NCBI RefSeq assembly: GCF_021602345.1
Contig: NZ_BQID01000002.1
Location: 558,001 to 622,000 of the forward strand
DNA: 64,000 nt
Direction: 5' to 3'
DNA from: Pseudomonas pharyngis
Lineage (GTDB): Bacteria > Pseudomonadota > Gammaproteobacteria > Pseudomonadales > Pseudomonadaceae
Shown here: one piece after another, positions 53,240 to 62,083 of the stretch
Layout of the letters: each line of letters opens with the position of its first letter
How positions within the stretch are numbered: position 1 is the first letter of the stretch
The notes under the pieces: model-generated
What the model saw: only the letters and a program-made list of their open reading frames with translations
The model's database searches: none
Told to the model about the DNA's origin: nothing
Made by a program: the position numbers and the translations under genes

Positions 53240-53734
53240 ATGAGCACTCAACTCACACTGATTGAAACCTCGGATTTCGAGGCTAATCGTATCGTCCAAG
53301 AAAACCAGCTGATCGACGAAGCGCTGCGTATTCTGGATCGTCGGTTGTTCGCCCGAGGCCCTAATCTGACGTCACCTGACGCCGTGACCTCATACCTAAA
53401 ACTGCATCTTGCACAACAAGAGCATGAAGTCTTCGGTGTGATTTTTCTCGATGCCAAGCACCGCGTGTTGGCGTTCGAAGTGCTCTTTCACGGCAGCATT
53501 GATGGCGCCAGCGTTTACCCCCGCCAAGTCGTTAAGCGCTCCCTCGCGAATAACGCTGCGGCCGCCATTTTTGTTCACAACCACCCCTCAGGGTGTACCG
53601 AACCCAGCCAGGCGGATCGCGTCTTGACCGCACGGTTGAAAGAGGCCTTGGCCTTGATCGAAGTGCGCGTACTGGATCACTTCATCGTGGGTGAAGGTCG
53701 TCCTCTCTCTCTTGCCGAACATGGCTGGCTTTAA
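53240..53734 (+). CDS. radC: RadC-like JAB-domain protein
   Basis: A 164-residue RadC family protein with an MPN/JAMM metalloprotease-like core: [40 protein letters not shown], the metal motif HNHPSG and a final [10 protein letters not shown]. It lacks the N-terminal HhH region of chromosomal RadC, as is usual for element-borne copies. These are widespread on ICEs; their role is unproved. Confidence 0.9.
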   Translation: MSTQLTLIETSDFEANRIVQENQLIDEALRILDRRLFARGPNLTSPDAVTSYLKLHLAQQEHEVFGVIFLDAKHRVLAFEVLFHGSIDGASVYPRQVVKRSLANNAAAAIFVHNHPSGCTEPSQADRVLTARLKEALALIEVRVLDHFIVGEGRPLSLAEHGWL

Positions 53735-53786
53735 CCCTCACAGGCGTCTTCGGGCGCCTTGTTCATTTTCATTCTGGAGAACCTTC

Positions 53787-54551
53787 ATGAACCCCACACA
53801 CCAAGCTGCAGCCCTGCTGACGGCCTCAAACCCATTTGCTCGCGGTTACGAAAACCTTCATATCGAACGGCTGCTACTGATCACCTACAAAGACGACTGC
53901 CCTCCCTGCTTTCGACCCGTGCACGACGCACAAGCCCATCTGCCCGACGACGAACTGCAACTGTTCCCCTGCCTGTTCAATGACGATTTCGCCGTTATCA
54001 GCGAAGGCCAATCCATTCCGGATGATTTGGATGAACGCTGTCAGTCCAGCGGGCTGGTACGCCAAGTGATCTACGCCGTGATGGGCGAAGTGCTCAACGA
54101 GCGGCATCACCTCGGTGACCTGTACTACCTGGAAGAGGCACAAGCCATGGTCCATCGCTTGAGCTTCGAAACGGGACACTACAGTCGAGCCTGGGAAATC
54201 AGTACCGCGCACCTTCCCGAAGAATCGATGCTTTATCTGGAGGAGTGGGTCAGTAACTTCGCTCTGCGGCAAACCGGCCTCTTGTTCGAGCTTTTTACGC
54301 TGCCAGATTGCTGCGGTATCGGTTGCAAACTGATCGGCACGCCATGGACGGACGAGAACTTGCTGAACATTGAGGGCAATCGTTATTCGAGCTTGAGACA
54401 AGAACAACTCGACGCAGGCACACCGGAAGCCTTGGTCAACGTACTGTATCTGGCGGCATTGGCGGATGTGCGATTGTTGATCTTCGACCCCGACGCTGCC
54501 GTCTTGGATGGGCTCGCCATTTTTGATGAATGGCAACGCGTTCAGCGTTAA
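53787..54551 (+). CDS. DUF5983-like hypothetical ICE protein
   Basis: A 254-residue protein; family assignment to DUF5983 is tentative. Notable are HIERLLLITYKDDCPPCF, a long helical middle region (YYLEEAQAMVHRLSFETGHY, SRAWEISTAHLPEE) and a C-terminal LIFDPDAAVLDGLAIFDEWQ. Several cysteines (CPPC, CCGIGC) are present. The start at 53787 follows a TGGAGAACC box. It is the last gene before a strong terminator and the conjugation module. Confidence 0.6.
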   Translation: MNPTHQAAALLTASNPFARGYENLHIERLLLITYKDDCPPCFRPVHDAQAHLPDDELQLFPCLFNDDFAVISEGQSIPDDLDERCQSSGLVRQVIYAVMGEVLNERHHLGDLYYLEEAQAMVHRLSFETGHYSRAWEISTAHLPEESMLYLEEWVSNFALRQTGLLFELFTLPDCCGIGCKLIGTPWTDENLLNIEGNRYSSLRQEQLDAGTPEALVNVLYLAALADVRLLIFDPDAAVLDGLAIFDEWQRVQR

Positions 54552-54594
54552 CACGACCCACCATGAATCAACTTTCTCACTGAATCGCTCCTTC

Positions 54595-54632
54595 ACCTCA
54601 TGTCAGGTTCTGCACTGAATCTGACATGAGGT
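54595..54632 (+). terminator. Terminator-like hairpin overlapping the pilL ribosome site
   Basis: A perfect 12-bp stem (54595-54606 with 54621-54632), a 14-base loop and a following run of T. The right arm contains GAGG, the only reasonable ribosome site for pilL, 8 bp before its ATG. The element can therefore both end the upstream transcript and hide the pilL ribosome site. Confidence 0.8.
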
Positions 54633-54639
54633 TTTTTCC

Positions 54640-55182
54640 ATGGAGCGTTTTTTCACGCCTGTCTGCCTGCTGGGTTTGTTGAGCGCCTGCACCGCGCAAA
54701 TCCCCAACCCTTTGCCGACCCATCCAGAGATCGACAGTGGCTCCAATCGGGCCCAGCACTCGAGGGGCATAGCCGAAGAAAGCCATCCGGCAGAGCTTCG
54801 TTATGGCCGCTACACGCTGGTCAGCACCGAGCCCACCACGGAACAACGCGATCTTCTTGCCCAAATCATTGACGTGAGCATCCCGTCCAGCCTGAACCCT
54901 TCAGTGCAGGATGCATTGCTGTACGTATTGCAGCGCTCGGGCTATGCGCTCTGCCCCGTTACCGCGTCGGTGAGGGTGCTGTTTACTCGGCCCCTGCCCG
55001 CGGCCCATTACCGGCTCGGCCCGATCTCTTTGCGCCGCGCGCTGCAGGTGCTCGCTGGCCCCGCCTGGCAACTCACGACCGACGAAGTCAGCCGTTCAGT
55101 CTGCTTCGAACAGCAGAAAACGGAGGCTGGCGTCGCGCTGATCACACCCGTCTTGCCCCATCTGTTGGAGGCACGCCCATGA
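54640..55182 (+). CDS. pilL: PilL-like conjugative transfer lipoprotein (TIGR03748)
   Basis: A 180-residue outer-membrane or periplasmic lipoprotein with signal peptide and lipobox LLSAC (acylated Cys near residue 17). The core has YTLVSTEPTTEQRDLLAQII, NPSVQDALLYVLQRSGYALC and GPISLRRALQVLAGPAWQL, a secretin-N/TcpQ-like pattern seen in the PilL proteins of PFGI-1 ICEs. First gene of the mating-apparatus operon; its end overlaps the next gene. Confidence 0.88.
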   Translation: MERFFTPVCLLGLLSACTAQIPNPLPTHPEIDSGSNRAQHSRGIAEESHPAELRYGRYTLVSTEPTTEQRDLLAQIIDVSIPSSLNPSVQDALLYVLQRSGYALCPVTASVRVLFTRPLPAAHYRLGPISLRRALQVLAGPAWQLTTDEVSRSVCFEQQKTEAGVALITPVLPHLLEARP

Positions 55183-55850
55183 GAGCCTCGACGTTTCAAA
55201 CCCTCATCATTGGGCTGCTTTGCTTGGCGGTCGCCGGCCTGAGCGGTGGTTTGTATAACCAGTATCAACGCGTGGCCGAACTGCAGAGCACGAACACCCA
55301 ACACCTACAAACCCTGGACACCCTGCAACATGATTCAAGCGCCCTCCAGGACGCCCAGGAGAAGCTGCAGTACGCGCTGAAAGACCTGAAGCAGATGGTC
55401 GATACTGGTGAGCAACAGGCCAATACCCTCGATCCGATGTTGGATCAGTGGGCGCAAGAGATACAGGAACTGCGCGATGGTCTCGCAGCCCGCGCCACCC
55501 AGGCAGACCTGACAGCGCTGCGCGCACGCCTTGAACAGGTCGAGCAGCAGCTCCTGGACCTCAGGACAAAGCCATTCCCTCCACCGCCGACGCCTTCTGC
55601 GACCAAACCGAAAAAGACCGCTCGCCCCAAACCCACCCCGCTCTCGCCACCGTTTTCAATATTGAGTGTCGAGTCCCGCGGTGGTGAGCGCTTTCTGGCG
55701 GTCGCACCTCATGACAGCCGCTCGCTCACGGATGTCCGGCTGCTACATAGCGGTGAGCAGCAAGGGGCTTGGCGCCTGAAAATACTGGAGCCGAACTCAG
55801 CCATCTTCGCGGTGGCCGCTCAGCCAGACCAGACCGTGCACCTCCCTTGA
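55179..55850 (+). CDS. Membrane-anchored coiled-coil ICE protein
   Basis: A 223-residue protein with one N-terminal membrane helix (about 8-27), a long coiled coil (about 30-125: VAELQSTNTQHLQTLDTLQH and onward), a proline/lysine-rich linker (about 128-155) and a small C-terminal domain (FSILSVESRGGERFLAVAPH). It overlaps pilL by 4 bp. It is a conserved neighbour in this ICE class; probably a periplasmic structural component, by inference. Confidence 0.75.
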   Translation: MRASTFQTLIIGLLCLAVAGLSGGLYNQYQRVAELQSTNTQHLQTLDTLQHDSSALQDAQEKLQYALKDLKQMVDTGEQQANTLDPMLDQWAQEIQELRDGLAARATQADLTALRARLEQVEQQLLDLRTKPFPPPPTPSATKPKKTARPKPTPLSPPFSILSVESRGGERFLAVAPHDSRSLTDVRLLHSGEQQGAWRLKILEPNSAIFAVAAQPDQTVHLP

Positions 55851-55859
55851 GAAGCGATC

Positions 55860-56579
55860 ATGAACAGAGCGCCACTACTCCCCGTCGTCTGTCTGATTTC
55901 GTTACTGATCACGAGTGCTGCGATGGGTAACCCCATCACGGCACAGTCACAGATCCAGGACACGCAGTCCGCTCCGCTGGGACGATCTCACTCTGAACAG
56001 GCTGCGAGCTGGGGTCTGACGGAGCAGGAGTGGACGCGCTTCGAACAGATCCAAGCCGGCCCACGCGGTTTCTGGAGCCCGAACCTCGATCCGTTGACCG
56101 CACTCGGGGTCGAGGCCCAGACCGACCAAGAGCGCCAGCACTATGCCGAATTACAGGTAGCGCTGGAAGCCAAACGCGCCGAGCGCGAGTTGGCCTACCA
56201 AAACGCTTACACTGCAGCCTGGGCCAAGCTGTTTCCCGGGCTGCTGCCGATCCAGGGCATGGCCTCCCCGCCCCCTGCCAGCTCATCGGTCGTGCCGCGC
56301 CAGGCCCTGTTTGTGGAGGACCACTGCCCAGCGTGCACCGACGAAGCGCAGCGTCTGCAAATCAGCGACACGGCGTTCGATATCTACCTGGTGGGCAGCC
56401 AAGGCCAGGATGAACGCGTCCGTAGCTGGGCTCGGCAAGCCGACATCGATCCGGTCAAGGTCCAACGCCAGCAGATCACCTTGAACCATGACCGTGGTCG
56501 CTGGTTCAGCCTGGGTGCCCCGGGGCCGTTGCCCGCCACGTTCCAACAGGTGAATGGACAATGGCAACGCTTCGACTGA
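55860..56579 (+). CDS. TIGR03759-family integrating conjugative element protein
   Basis: A 239-residue secreted protein (signal about 1-22). Typical family blocks are SWGLTEQEWTRFEQIQAGPR, GFWSPNLDPLTALGVEAQTD, and a thioredoxin-like C-terminal part with LFVEDHCPACTDEAQRL containing a CPAC motif. It may assist folding or disulfide formation in the transfer machinery; this is inference. The stop overlaps the next gene's start region by 19 bp. Confidence 0.87.
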   Translation: MNRAPLLPVVCLISLLITSAAMGNPITAQSQIQDTQSAPLGRSHSEQAASWGLTEQEWTRFEQIQAGPRGFWSPNLDPLTALGVEAQTDQERQHYAELQVALEAKRAERELAYQNAYTAAWAKLFPGLLPIQGMASPPPASSSVVPRQALFVEDHCPACTDEAQRLQISDTAFDIYLVGSQGQDERVRSWARQADIDPVKVQRQQITLNHDRGRWFSLGAPGPLPATFQQVNGQWQRFD

Positions 56580-57109
56580 GTGGTATTTCGCTCATGCTGA
56601 CGATGCTCGCCGTCCAGGCTGACGAACTTCCGCCTCCTGCCTACCAACTGGCAGCGCATGACGCCGACATCCCTTCTACGGTGCTGTTCGCGATTGCCCT
56701 GCAGGAGAGTGGTGCCCGCGTCCGTGGTCGACTGCTGCCCTGGCCTTGGACCCTGAACATCGCCGGAACACCCTACCGCTTCGCCACTCGCCAGACCGCC
56801 TGTCACGCCTTGCTTCAGGCACTCGCCCGACATGACGCCAAGCGGGTCGATGCCGGTCTCGGGCAAACCAACCTGGGTTACCACGGCCAACGTTTTTCCA
56901 GCCCTTGCGAAGCCCTTGATCCCTACCGAAATCTCGCCGTGACCGCCGCGCTGCTGCAGGAGCATCACGCTGCCACCGGTGATTGGGTCTTAGCTGCCGG
57001 GCGCTATCACCGTCCGGCAGGCGGAACGCCGGCAGCACGCTACCGTGCTGGCTTTTCCCAGAGACTCGAACAGTTGCTGACTTCCTTTGAACAGGGCACA
57101 CCACCATGA
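56561..57109 (+). CDS. Lytic transglycosylase-like protein
   Basis: A 182-residue protein with a short signal and an SLT-type lysozyme-like fold: LFAIALQESGARVRG with the likely catalytic Glu, DAGLGQTNLGYHG, DPYRNLAVTAALLQEH and AAGRYHRPAGGTPAARYRAG. It would open the peptidoglycan for assembly of the conjugation channel. The ATGA overlap with the next gene indicates coupling. Confidence 0.85.
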   Translation: MATLRLSGISLMLTMLAVQADELPPPAYQLAAHDADIPSTVLFAIALQESGARVRGRLLPWPWTLNIAGTPYRFATRQTACHALLQALARHDAKRVDAGLGQTNLGYHGQRFSSPCEALDPYRNLAVTAALLQEHHAATGDWVLAAGRYHRPAGGTPAARYRAGFSQRLEQLLTSFEQGTPP

Positions 57110-57621
57110 AGCGAATCCCCATTGTCTGTTATTGCATCCTGCTCTTGGCACCTTTCGCCCAGCCGGAACTGACCGTTGCCGCGGATCAGCCTAGCGACTT
57201 CACCCGCCCCCCTTTTCAAGTTGCCAGGCCGTCAATAAACAACAAGATCCACCCTGATCGGGCCATGCCTGCGGACCTGTCCACGTTTGCCGATGAAGCC
57301 TGGATACTGCCCATCCGCAGCTCCCACTTGAGCCCAGGCCAGATCACGCCTCGCGCCCTGAACATGCCGGGCTTACGGCCTTTCTTCCTGATCGGTGAGG
57401 ATCCCCAATCACTGGCTTGGTTGCGTCAACGCGCGGCTGAACTGCAGGAAATGGGCGCGGCTGGCCTCGCCGTGGAAGTGGCCGATACTGAAGCCCTGGG
57501 CCGGATTCGAGCAGCCGCTCCGGGCATCACCATCCTGCCGGTCAACGGCAACGACATCGCCACCCGCCTGCAGATTGAGCACTACCCCGTCTTGATCACT
57601 GCCACCTCACTGGAACAGTGA
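57106..57621 (+). CDS. PFL_4695-family ICE protein (TIGR03765)
   Basis: A 171-residue exported protein (signal about 1-26). Conserved blocks are LPIRSSHLSPGQITPRALNM, FFLIGEDPQSLAWLRQRAAE and ILPVNGNDIATRLQIEHYPV. It resembles the restriction-like or thioredoxin-like periplasmic component of this ICE class. The function is unknown. Confidence 0.87.
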   Translation: MKRIPIVCYCILLLAPFAQPELTVAADQPSDFTRPPFQVARPSINNKIHPDRAMPADLSTFADEAWILPIRSSHLSPGQITPRALNMPGLRPFFLIGEDPQSLAWLRQRAAELQEMGAAGLAVEVADTEALGRIRAAAPGITILPVNGNDIATRLQIEHYPVLITATSLEQ

Positions 57622-57630
57622 GTCCAGGTC

Positions 57631-59736
57631 ATGGCCGAGCATGCGATGGAGTCCAAGCTCCGGCCAGCGGTGGAGCTGTACACCGTAGCGATCTGCATCG
57701 CGGCCGCGGTGTTGTGCGTGTACTCGCCCTGGGCTGTGGCCCTGTCACCCGAGATCGGTCTGGTTGCAGCGCTGGCCTATGCCCTGTTCGGCCTTATCCG
57801 GCTGCGACAAGCCTGGGAGGTGCTGCGTTATCGGCGCAATATCCGTCGGCTGCCCCGCTACGAGCTGACCAGTCGGCAGATTCCGGTCAGCCGCAAGCGT
57901 CTGTTCATGGGCCGAGGATTTCGCTGGACCCGCCTGCACACCCAGCGCTTGGTCGAGGCCCAGGATCCGGCGGTCGCCCACTATATCGACCAACCGACCC
58001 GCTACCGCCTGGCCCGTGGACTCGAGCGGCGCCTGGAGCATGCACCGTTTCCACTCTCGATACTGGCCCGTGTCACGGCCTGGGACAGTGCCTTCAATCC
58101 GATGCGGCCTTTGCCCCCGGTAGGTGGCTCGCCACTATTGCATGGGGTCGAGCCCGATGAAACGGAAGTCAGTCTGCCGCTGGGCGAACGGGTCGGACAC
58201 ACCCTGGTGCTCGGCACTACCCGTGTCGGCAAGACCCGGCTCGCCGAGGTGTACATCACCCAGGATATTCATCGCATCGAGCATGAGGTGGTCATCGTCT
58301 TCGATCCGAAGGGCGACGCCGACTTGCTCAAACGGATGTACGTCGAAGCCAAACGCGCCGGTCGGGAGAAAGAGTTTTATGTGTTCCATCTGGGCTGGCC
58401 GGAGATCTCCGCACGCTACAACGCCGTGGGACGTTTCGGGCGCATCTCGGAGGTTGCATCGCGTATCGCTGGACAGCTCAGCGGTGAAGGCAACTCTGCG
58501 GCCTTTCGCGAGTTTGCCTGGCGATTCGTCAACATCATCGCCCGTGCTTTGATCGAGCTGGGCCGACGTCCAGACTACCTGCAGATCCAGCGACATGTGG
58601 TCAACATCGACGCACTGTTCATCGAATACGCCCAGCAGTTTTTCGCCAAAACCGATCCGAAAGCATGGGAAGTAATCGTCCAGCTTGAAGGCAAGCTCAC
58701 CGAGAAGAACATTCCCCGGCATATGGTGGGGCGCGAAAAGCGTGTGGTGGCCATCGAGCAGTACCTGGCGCTGAAGCGGGTATTTGATCCGGTCATGGAC
58801 GGACTGCGTTCGGCGGTCCGATATGACCGTACTTACTTCGACAAAATCGTTGCCTCGCTACTGCCGCTGCTGGAGAAACTCACCACCGGCAAGACCGCCC
58901 AGTTACTGGCCCCCAACTACACCGATTTAGATGACCCGCGGCCAATTTTCGACTGGATGCAGATCATCCGAAAACGCGGCATCGTCTACGTCGGTCTGGA
59001 TGCACTGACCGACGCCGAGGTGGCCGCCGCGGTGGGCAACTCCATGTTCGCCGACTTGGTGTCGGTCGCCGGACACATCTACAAACACGGCATCGACCAT
59101 GGCCTGCCCCAATCGGGTAACAACAGTGACAAGTTGCCGATCAACCTACACGCCGATGAGTTCAACGAATTGATGGGTGATGAATTCATCCCGCTGATCA
59201 ACAAGGGTGGCGGTGCCGGCATCCAGGTGACGGCCTACACCCAGACCCTCAGCGATATCGAGGCGCGAATCGGCAACCGGGCCAAGGCCGGCCAGGTCAT
59301 CGGCAACTTCAACACCTTGCAGATGCTCCGCGTACGCGAGACCGCAACTGCGGAGCTGCTCACCCAGCAGTTGCCCAAGGTCAACGTGCTAACTAGAACC
59401 TTGGTGTCGGGTGCGACTGACACCTCCGATCCTGAAGCCAATACCGACTTCACTTCGTCCTCCCAGGATCGTGTCAGCAGCACCAGTGTGCCGCTGATCG
59501 AGCCTGCTCATATCGTCAGTTTGCCCAAGGGGCAAATGTTCTCCTTTCAGGCCGGTGGGCAGCTCTGGAAAGTCCGCATGCCTTTACCTAAACCCTCCAA
59601 CGACGATGCCATGCCCAAGGATCTGCAGGAACTCACTCAGCGGATGCGGGCCACCTACAACGAGCAGGCGGGACAGTGGTGGACTGCCAGCGGGGGCGGC
59701 CCAACAACAAACTTCGATCTGGATCAGGTGGGGTAG
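57631..59736 (+). CDS. traD: Type IV coupling protein TraD (SXT/PFGI type)
   Basis: A 701-residue conjugative coupling ATPase. Two N-terminal membrane helices (about 14-60) precede the motor domain, with Walker A LGTTRVGKTRLAE near residue 194 and Walker B-like VVIVFDPKGDADLL near 222. A later LHADEFNELMGDEFIPLINK block and VTAYTQTLSDIEARIGNRAK correspond to the VirD4/TraG ATPase core. It docks the relaxosome to the secretion channel. It starts 10 bp after the previous stop. Confidence 0.94.
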   Translation: MAEHAMESKLRPAVELYTVAICIAAAVLCVYSPWAVALSPEIGLVAALAYALFGLIRLRQAWEVLRYRRNIRRLPRYELTSRQIPVSRKRLFMGRGFRWTRLHTQRLVEAQDPAVAHYIDQPTRYRLARGLERRLEHAPFPLSILARVTAWDSAFNPMRPLPPVGGSPLLHGVEPDETEVSLPLGERVGHTLVLGTTRVGKTRLAEVYITQDIHRIEHEVVIVFDPKGDADLLKRMYVEAKRAGREKEFYVFHLGWPEISARYNAVGRFGRISEVASRIAGQLSGEGNSAAFREFAWRFVNIIARALIELGRRPDYLQIQRHVVNIDALFIEYAQQFFAKTDPKAWEVIVQLEGKLTEKNIPRHMVGREKRVVAIEQYLALKRVFDPVMDGLRSAVRYDRTYFDKIVASLLPLLEKLTTGKTAQLLAPNYTDLDDPRPIFDWMQIIRKRGIVYVGLDALTDAEVAAAVGNSMFADLVSVAGHIYKHGIDHGLPQSGNNSDKLPINLHADEFNELMGDEFIPLINKGGGAGIQVTAYTQTLSDIEARIGNRAKAGQVIGNFNTLQMLRVRETATAELLTQQLPKVNVLTRTLVSGATDTSDPEANTDFTSSSQDRVSSTSVPLIEPAHIVSLPKGQMFSFQAGGQLWKVRMPLPKPSNDDAMPKDLQELTQRMRATYNEQAGQWWTASGGGPTTNFDLDQVG

Positions 59737-59826
59737 CCCGCCCCCGCTACAGGTTTTGATTCAGCAGAAAACTGTCCAGAAGGCGTCGTGAAGACATCAA
59801 CGCTGCAGCGCGCAATGGAGTGAACG

Positions 59827-60558
59827 ATGGCGACTTCCGTCCAGAACACGCCGCCACAACCGGTCCAGCGCCCGGGGTTGATCATCTCGGCAATCAGCCT
59901 GGTCCTGCGCATCGTCGGATTGCTGATCGCCTCGTTACTGTTCTCGATCCTCATAGAGTTCGCCGGCCTGCTATTGTTCTGGGGCGATCAGGGTTGGCGA
60001 CACAGCCAGGCCATGTTGAATAGCGAATTGGGATGGCTCAGCGAGCACTTCAAAGCTTCACTCATCCTCCAACAACCCGGGCAAACAATCGTTCAAGTAC
60101 TGGATTTTCTCAATCAGTGGCTGCTGGTCAAGACTGGCTTTGCGGATTTTGCCCGGCAGGCGCGGGTGTCGAGTCAGGGCAACAGCTTCTGGAGTTGGAC
60201 CAATCAGCTATACCTGAGCATTGAGGATTTTGTGCTGGCTGCAGTGTATGTGACCTTTACCTTCGTGGTGCGCCTGACCATTCTAGTCCTAGCCACACCC
60301 TTATTTCTGTTGGCCATGTTCACTGGTTTTGTGGATGGCTTGATGCGCCGTGACCTGCGCAAATTTGGCGCGGGCCGTGAGAGCAGTTTTGTCTATCACC
60401 GCGCCAAGCGCGCAGTGATACCACTGCTGATCGTGCCCTGGATCATTTACCTATCTCTACCCTTTTCGCTCAACCCTATGGCCGTATTTTTGCCTTGTGC
60501 TGTAATGCTTGGTATCGCAATGGCAATCACGGCAACTACATTTAAGAAATATCTCTGA
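59827..60558 (+). CDS. PFL_4697-family ICE membrane protein (TIGR03747)
   Basis: A 243-residue integral membrane protein with helices at about 18-45, 137-165 and 195-235. Family blocks include LLFWGDQGWRHSQAMLNSEL, TGFVDGLMRRDLRKFGAGRE and SSFVYHRAKRAVIPLLIVPW. It always follows traD in this ICE class and probably interacts with it. Confidence 0.9.
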   Translation: MATSVQNTPPQPVQRPGLIISAISLVLRIVGLLIASLLFSILIEFAGLLLFWGDQGWRHSQAMLNSELGWLSEHFKASLILQQPGQTIVQVLDFLNQWLLVKTGFADFARQARVSSQGNSFWSWTNQLYLSIEDFVLAAVYVTFTFVVRLTILVLATPLFLLAMFTGFVDGLMRRDLRKFGAGRESSFVYHRAKRAVIPLLIVPWIIYLSLPFSLNPMAVFLPCAVMLGIAMAITATTFKKYL

Positions 60559-60828
60559 CTCGGAAAAATTATATTTTCCGTCGTATATCCCCCTGGTATC
60601 AGGATAGTTATCCAGCGTCTGCAGAACTGATACACCGCACGAGTTCACCCGCCAGAATTCGACCGAGATTCCCCACTTCGAGCGGAGTGTTGAGTGAAAG
60701 GCAGACTCCCAAAATTTGGGAGTGTGCCTCACGATTGGTGCAGGAGTGGGACCAAGATTCGCATTCAGGACTCATCACCCTCACCGACAAACAAGGACGC
60801 ATGCAGAGCCCTTGCAATCAAACCGTTC
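60559..60828. other. Spacer between TIGR03747 and the mvaT-like gene
   Basis: Holds two terminator-like inverted repeats: CGGAAAA/TTTTCCG (60561-60580), just after the TIGR03747 stop, and the odd palindrome ACTCCCAAA-A-TTTGGGAGT (60705-60723) on the mvaT side. No gene is supported. Confidence 0.55.
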
Positions 60829-61197
60829 TTACTGCGTACGCCACGACTCGACAACGTCTGCACCAAACTCGATTTTCCATTCTTTCAACTGCCGATGGTT
60901 ACCTCCCTTGGTTTCGATCAGCTCACCAGAGTTCGGATTTTTGTAAATTTTCACATCGCGAGCTTTACGCGCGGCCTTCACAGGAGCTATTAGTGTCGAG
61001 GTACGACGGCCAGCCTCTGGATCTAGGATGCTAATGATGTTCTTCAAGCTGAAGCCGTACTCGCCAAGCAACGCCCGCAATTTGCTCTCAAATTCCATTT
61101 CTTTTTTTAGGCCGGAATCACTTTTCATCGACTCAAGCTCTGCGAGCTGTTCGGCCAGTTGTTGCTCAAGCTTACGAAATTCAACCAACCGAGACAT
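60829..61197 (-). CDS. MvaT/MvaU-family H-NS-like nucleoid protein
   Basis: A 122-residue xenogeneic-silencer protein. The N-terminal oligomerisation coiled coil is FRKLEQQLAEQLAELESMKS, the conserved hinge is KKEMEFESKLRALLGEYGFS followed by IISILDPEA. The C-terminal AT-hook-like DNA-binding domain has ARKARDVKIYKNPNSGELIE and TKGGNHRQLKEWKIEFGADV, closely matching MvaT. It is on the strand opposite the transfer genes and interrupts the mating operon. It may silence the ICE or, after transfer, host genes. AAGGAAG ribosome site. Confidence 0.92.
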   Translation of the reverse strand: MSRLVEFRKLEQQLAEQLAELESMKSDSGLKKEMEFESKLRALLGEYGFSLKNIISILDPEAGRRTSTLIAPVKAARKARDVKIYKNPNSGELIETKGGNHRQLKEWKIEFGADVVESWRTQ

Positions 61198-61500
61198 GTG
61201 AAACTTCCTTCAGTTTAGGGAAATGAAAAATGAACATTCCAATGTTAAGCGATGATTAGCTCTTCGTCACCCATGCTGCCTTCAAGCACGAGCAAATCCA
61301 CTCATTGCTGCATGAACAACACATTATTAATGGGTAAGAGTGCTGTCTGAGCTTTCTTTATGGTCCAATCGATTGCTCATGTAGTGTGAGTGTCTTCTTC
61401 CGCTTTCCGCTAAAAAAGCGATACATCCCACCTCGCGTTTAATACTGAATAATTCAAGCGCTAACTTGATTCTGACTCCATCTCCACATGGGCCAGCATC
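61198..61500. promoter_or_regulatory. Divergent intergenic region, mvaT-like and RAQPRD genes
   Basis: A 303-bp, comparatively AT-rich region separating the divergent mvaT-like gene from the second half of the conjugation operon. It should hold promoters for both directions; I do not see a clear palindromic operator. Confidence 0.5.
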
Positions 61501-61836
61501 ATGTCGATTACCATCTATCGCAACTTTTTGCTCCTTTCACTGACCATTGTTCAAGGCAGCAGCTATGCCGCATCTGCTCATGAGCAGGAACAGCTCAGCC
61601 TGGTCCCGCAACAACTCGACATTATCGAACGCCTTGCGACGCAAGCTGAGGTAGCCAGTACCTCTGAACCAAACGAACGCTATCGCTTCGACTATCCCCA
61701 ACTGACTCAAGACATCCAACGCATCCGCCATGGTGTGCTGGGATACCTGTTTCCTTCCCGTGCGCAACCCCGCGATCCCGCTGAATTGGTCGGCGAATAC
61801 CGCCTCGACACTCCGTCAGCGGAGCCGTCGCCATGA
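61501..61836 (+). CDS. RAQPRD-family ICE protein (TIGR01690)
   Basis: A 111-residue exported protein with signal peptide (about 1-24) and the eponymous RAQPRD motif near residue 88 in PSRAQPRDPAELVGEYR. It precedes the small membrane proteins of the conjugation channel in PFGI-1/SXT-related ICEs. The 4-bp overlap with the next gene supports an operon. Function unknown. Confidence 0.93.
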   Translation: MSITIYRNFLLLSLTIVQGSSYAASAHEQEQLSLVPQQLDIIERLATQAEVASTSEPNERYRFDYPQLTQDIQRIRHGVLGYLFPSRAQPRDPAELVGEYRLDTPSAEPSP

Positions 61837-62066
61837 CTGAAGCTCAGACCTCGGCGTTCCAAAACGCCTCCGGTTTCTCACCGCAGAGCAGTTCGACGCT
61901 CTGGCTGTCCCTGGTTCTCGTCCTGGCTTTGCTCTGGTGTGCCTGGGTGATGTGGACGGCTTACCGAGGATGGGCCGCCGGCAGTGTGCGCTTTGGAGCC
62001 TTCGGTGGCAGCGCCATGCGCGTGCTGCTCGCATTGTTGGTCCTGATGTTCTTCACCCTTTCCTAA
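61833..62066 (+). CDS. TIGR03758-family ICE membrane protein
   Basis: A 77-residue protein with two membrane helices (about 24-43 and 58-76): SSTLWLSLVLVLALLWCAWV and SAMRVLLALLVLMFFTLS. Its size and position, after RAQPRD, match the PFL_4701-type family. Probably a small inner-membrane part of the channel. Confidence 0.88.
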   Translation: MTEAQTSAFQNASGFSPQSSSTLWLSLVLVLALLWCAWVMWTAYRGWAAGSVRFGAFGGSAMRVLLALLVLMFFTLS

Positions 62067-62083
62067 TCCAGGAGATCGCCGTC

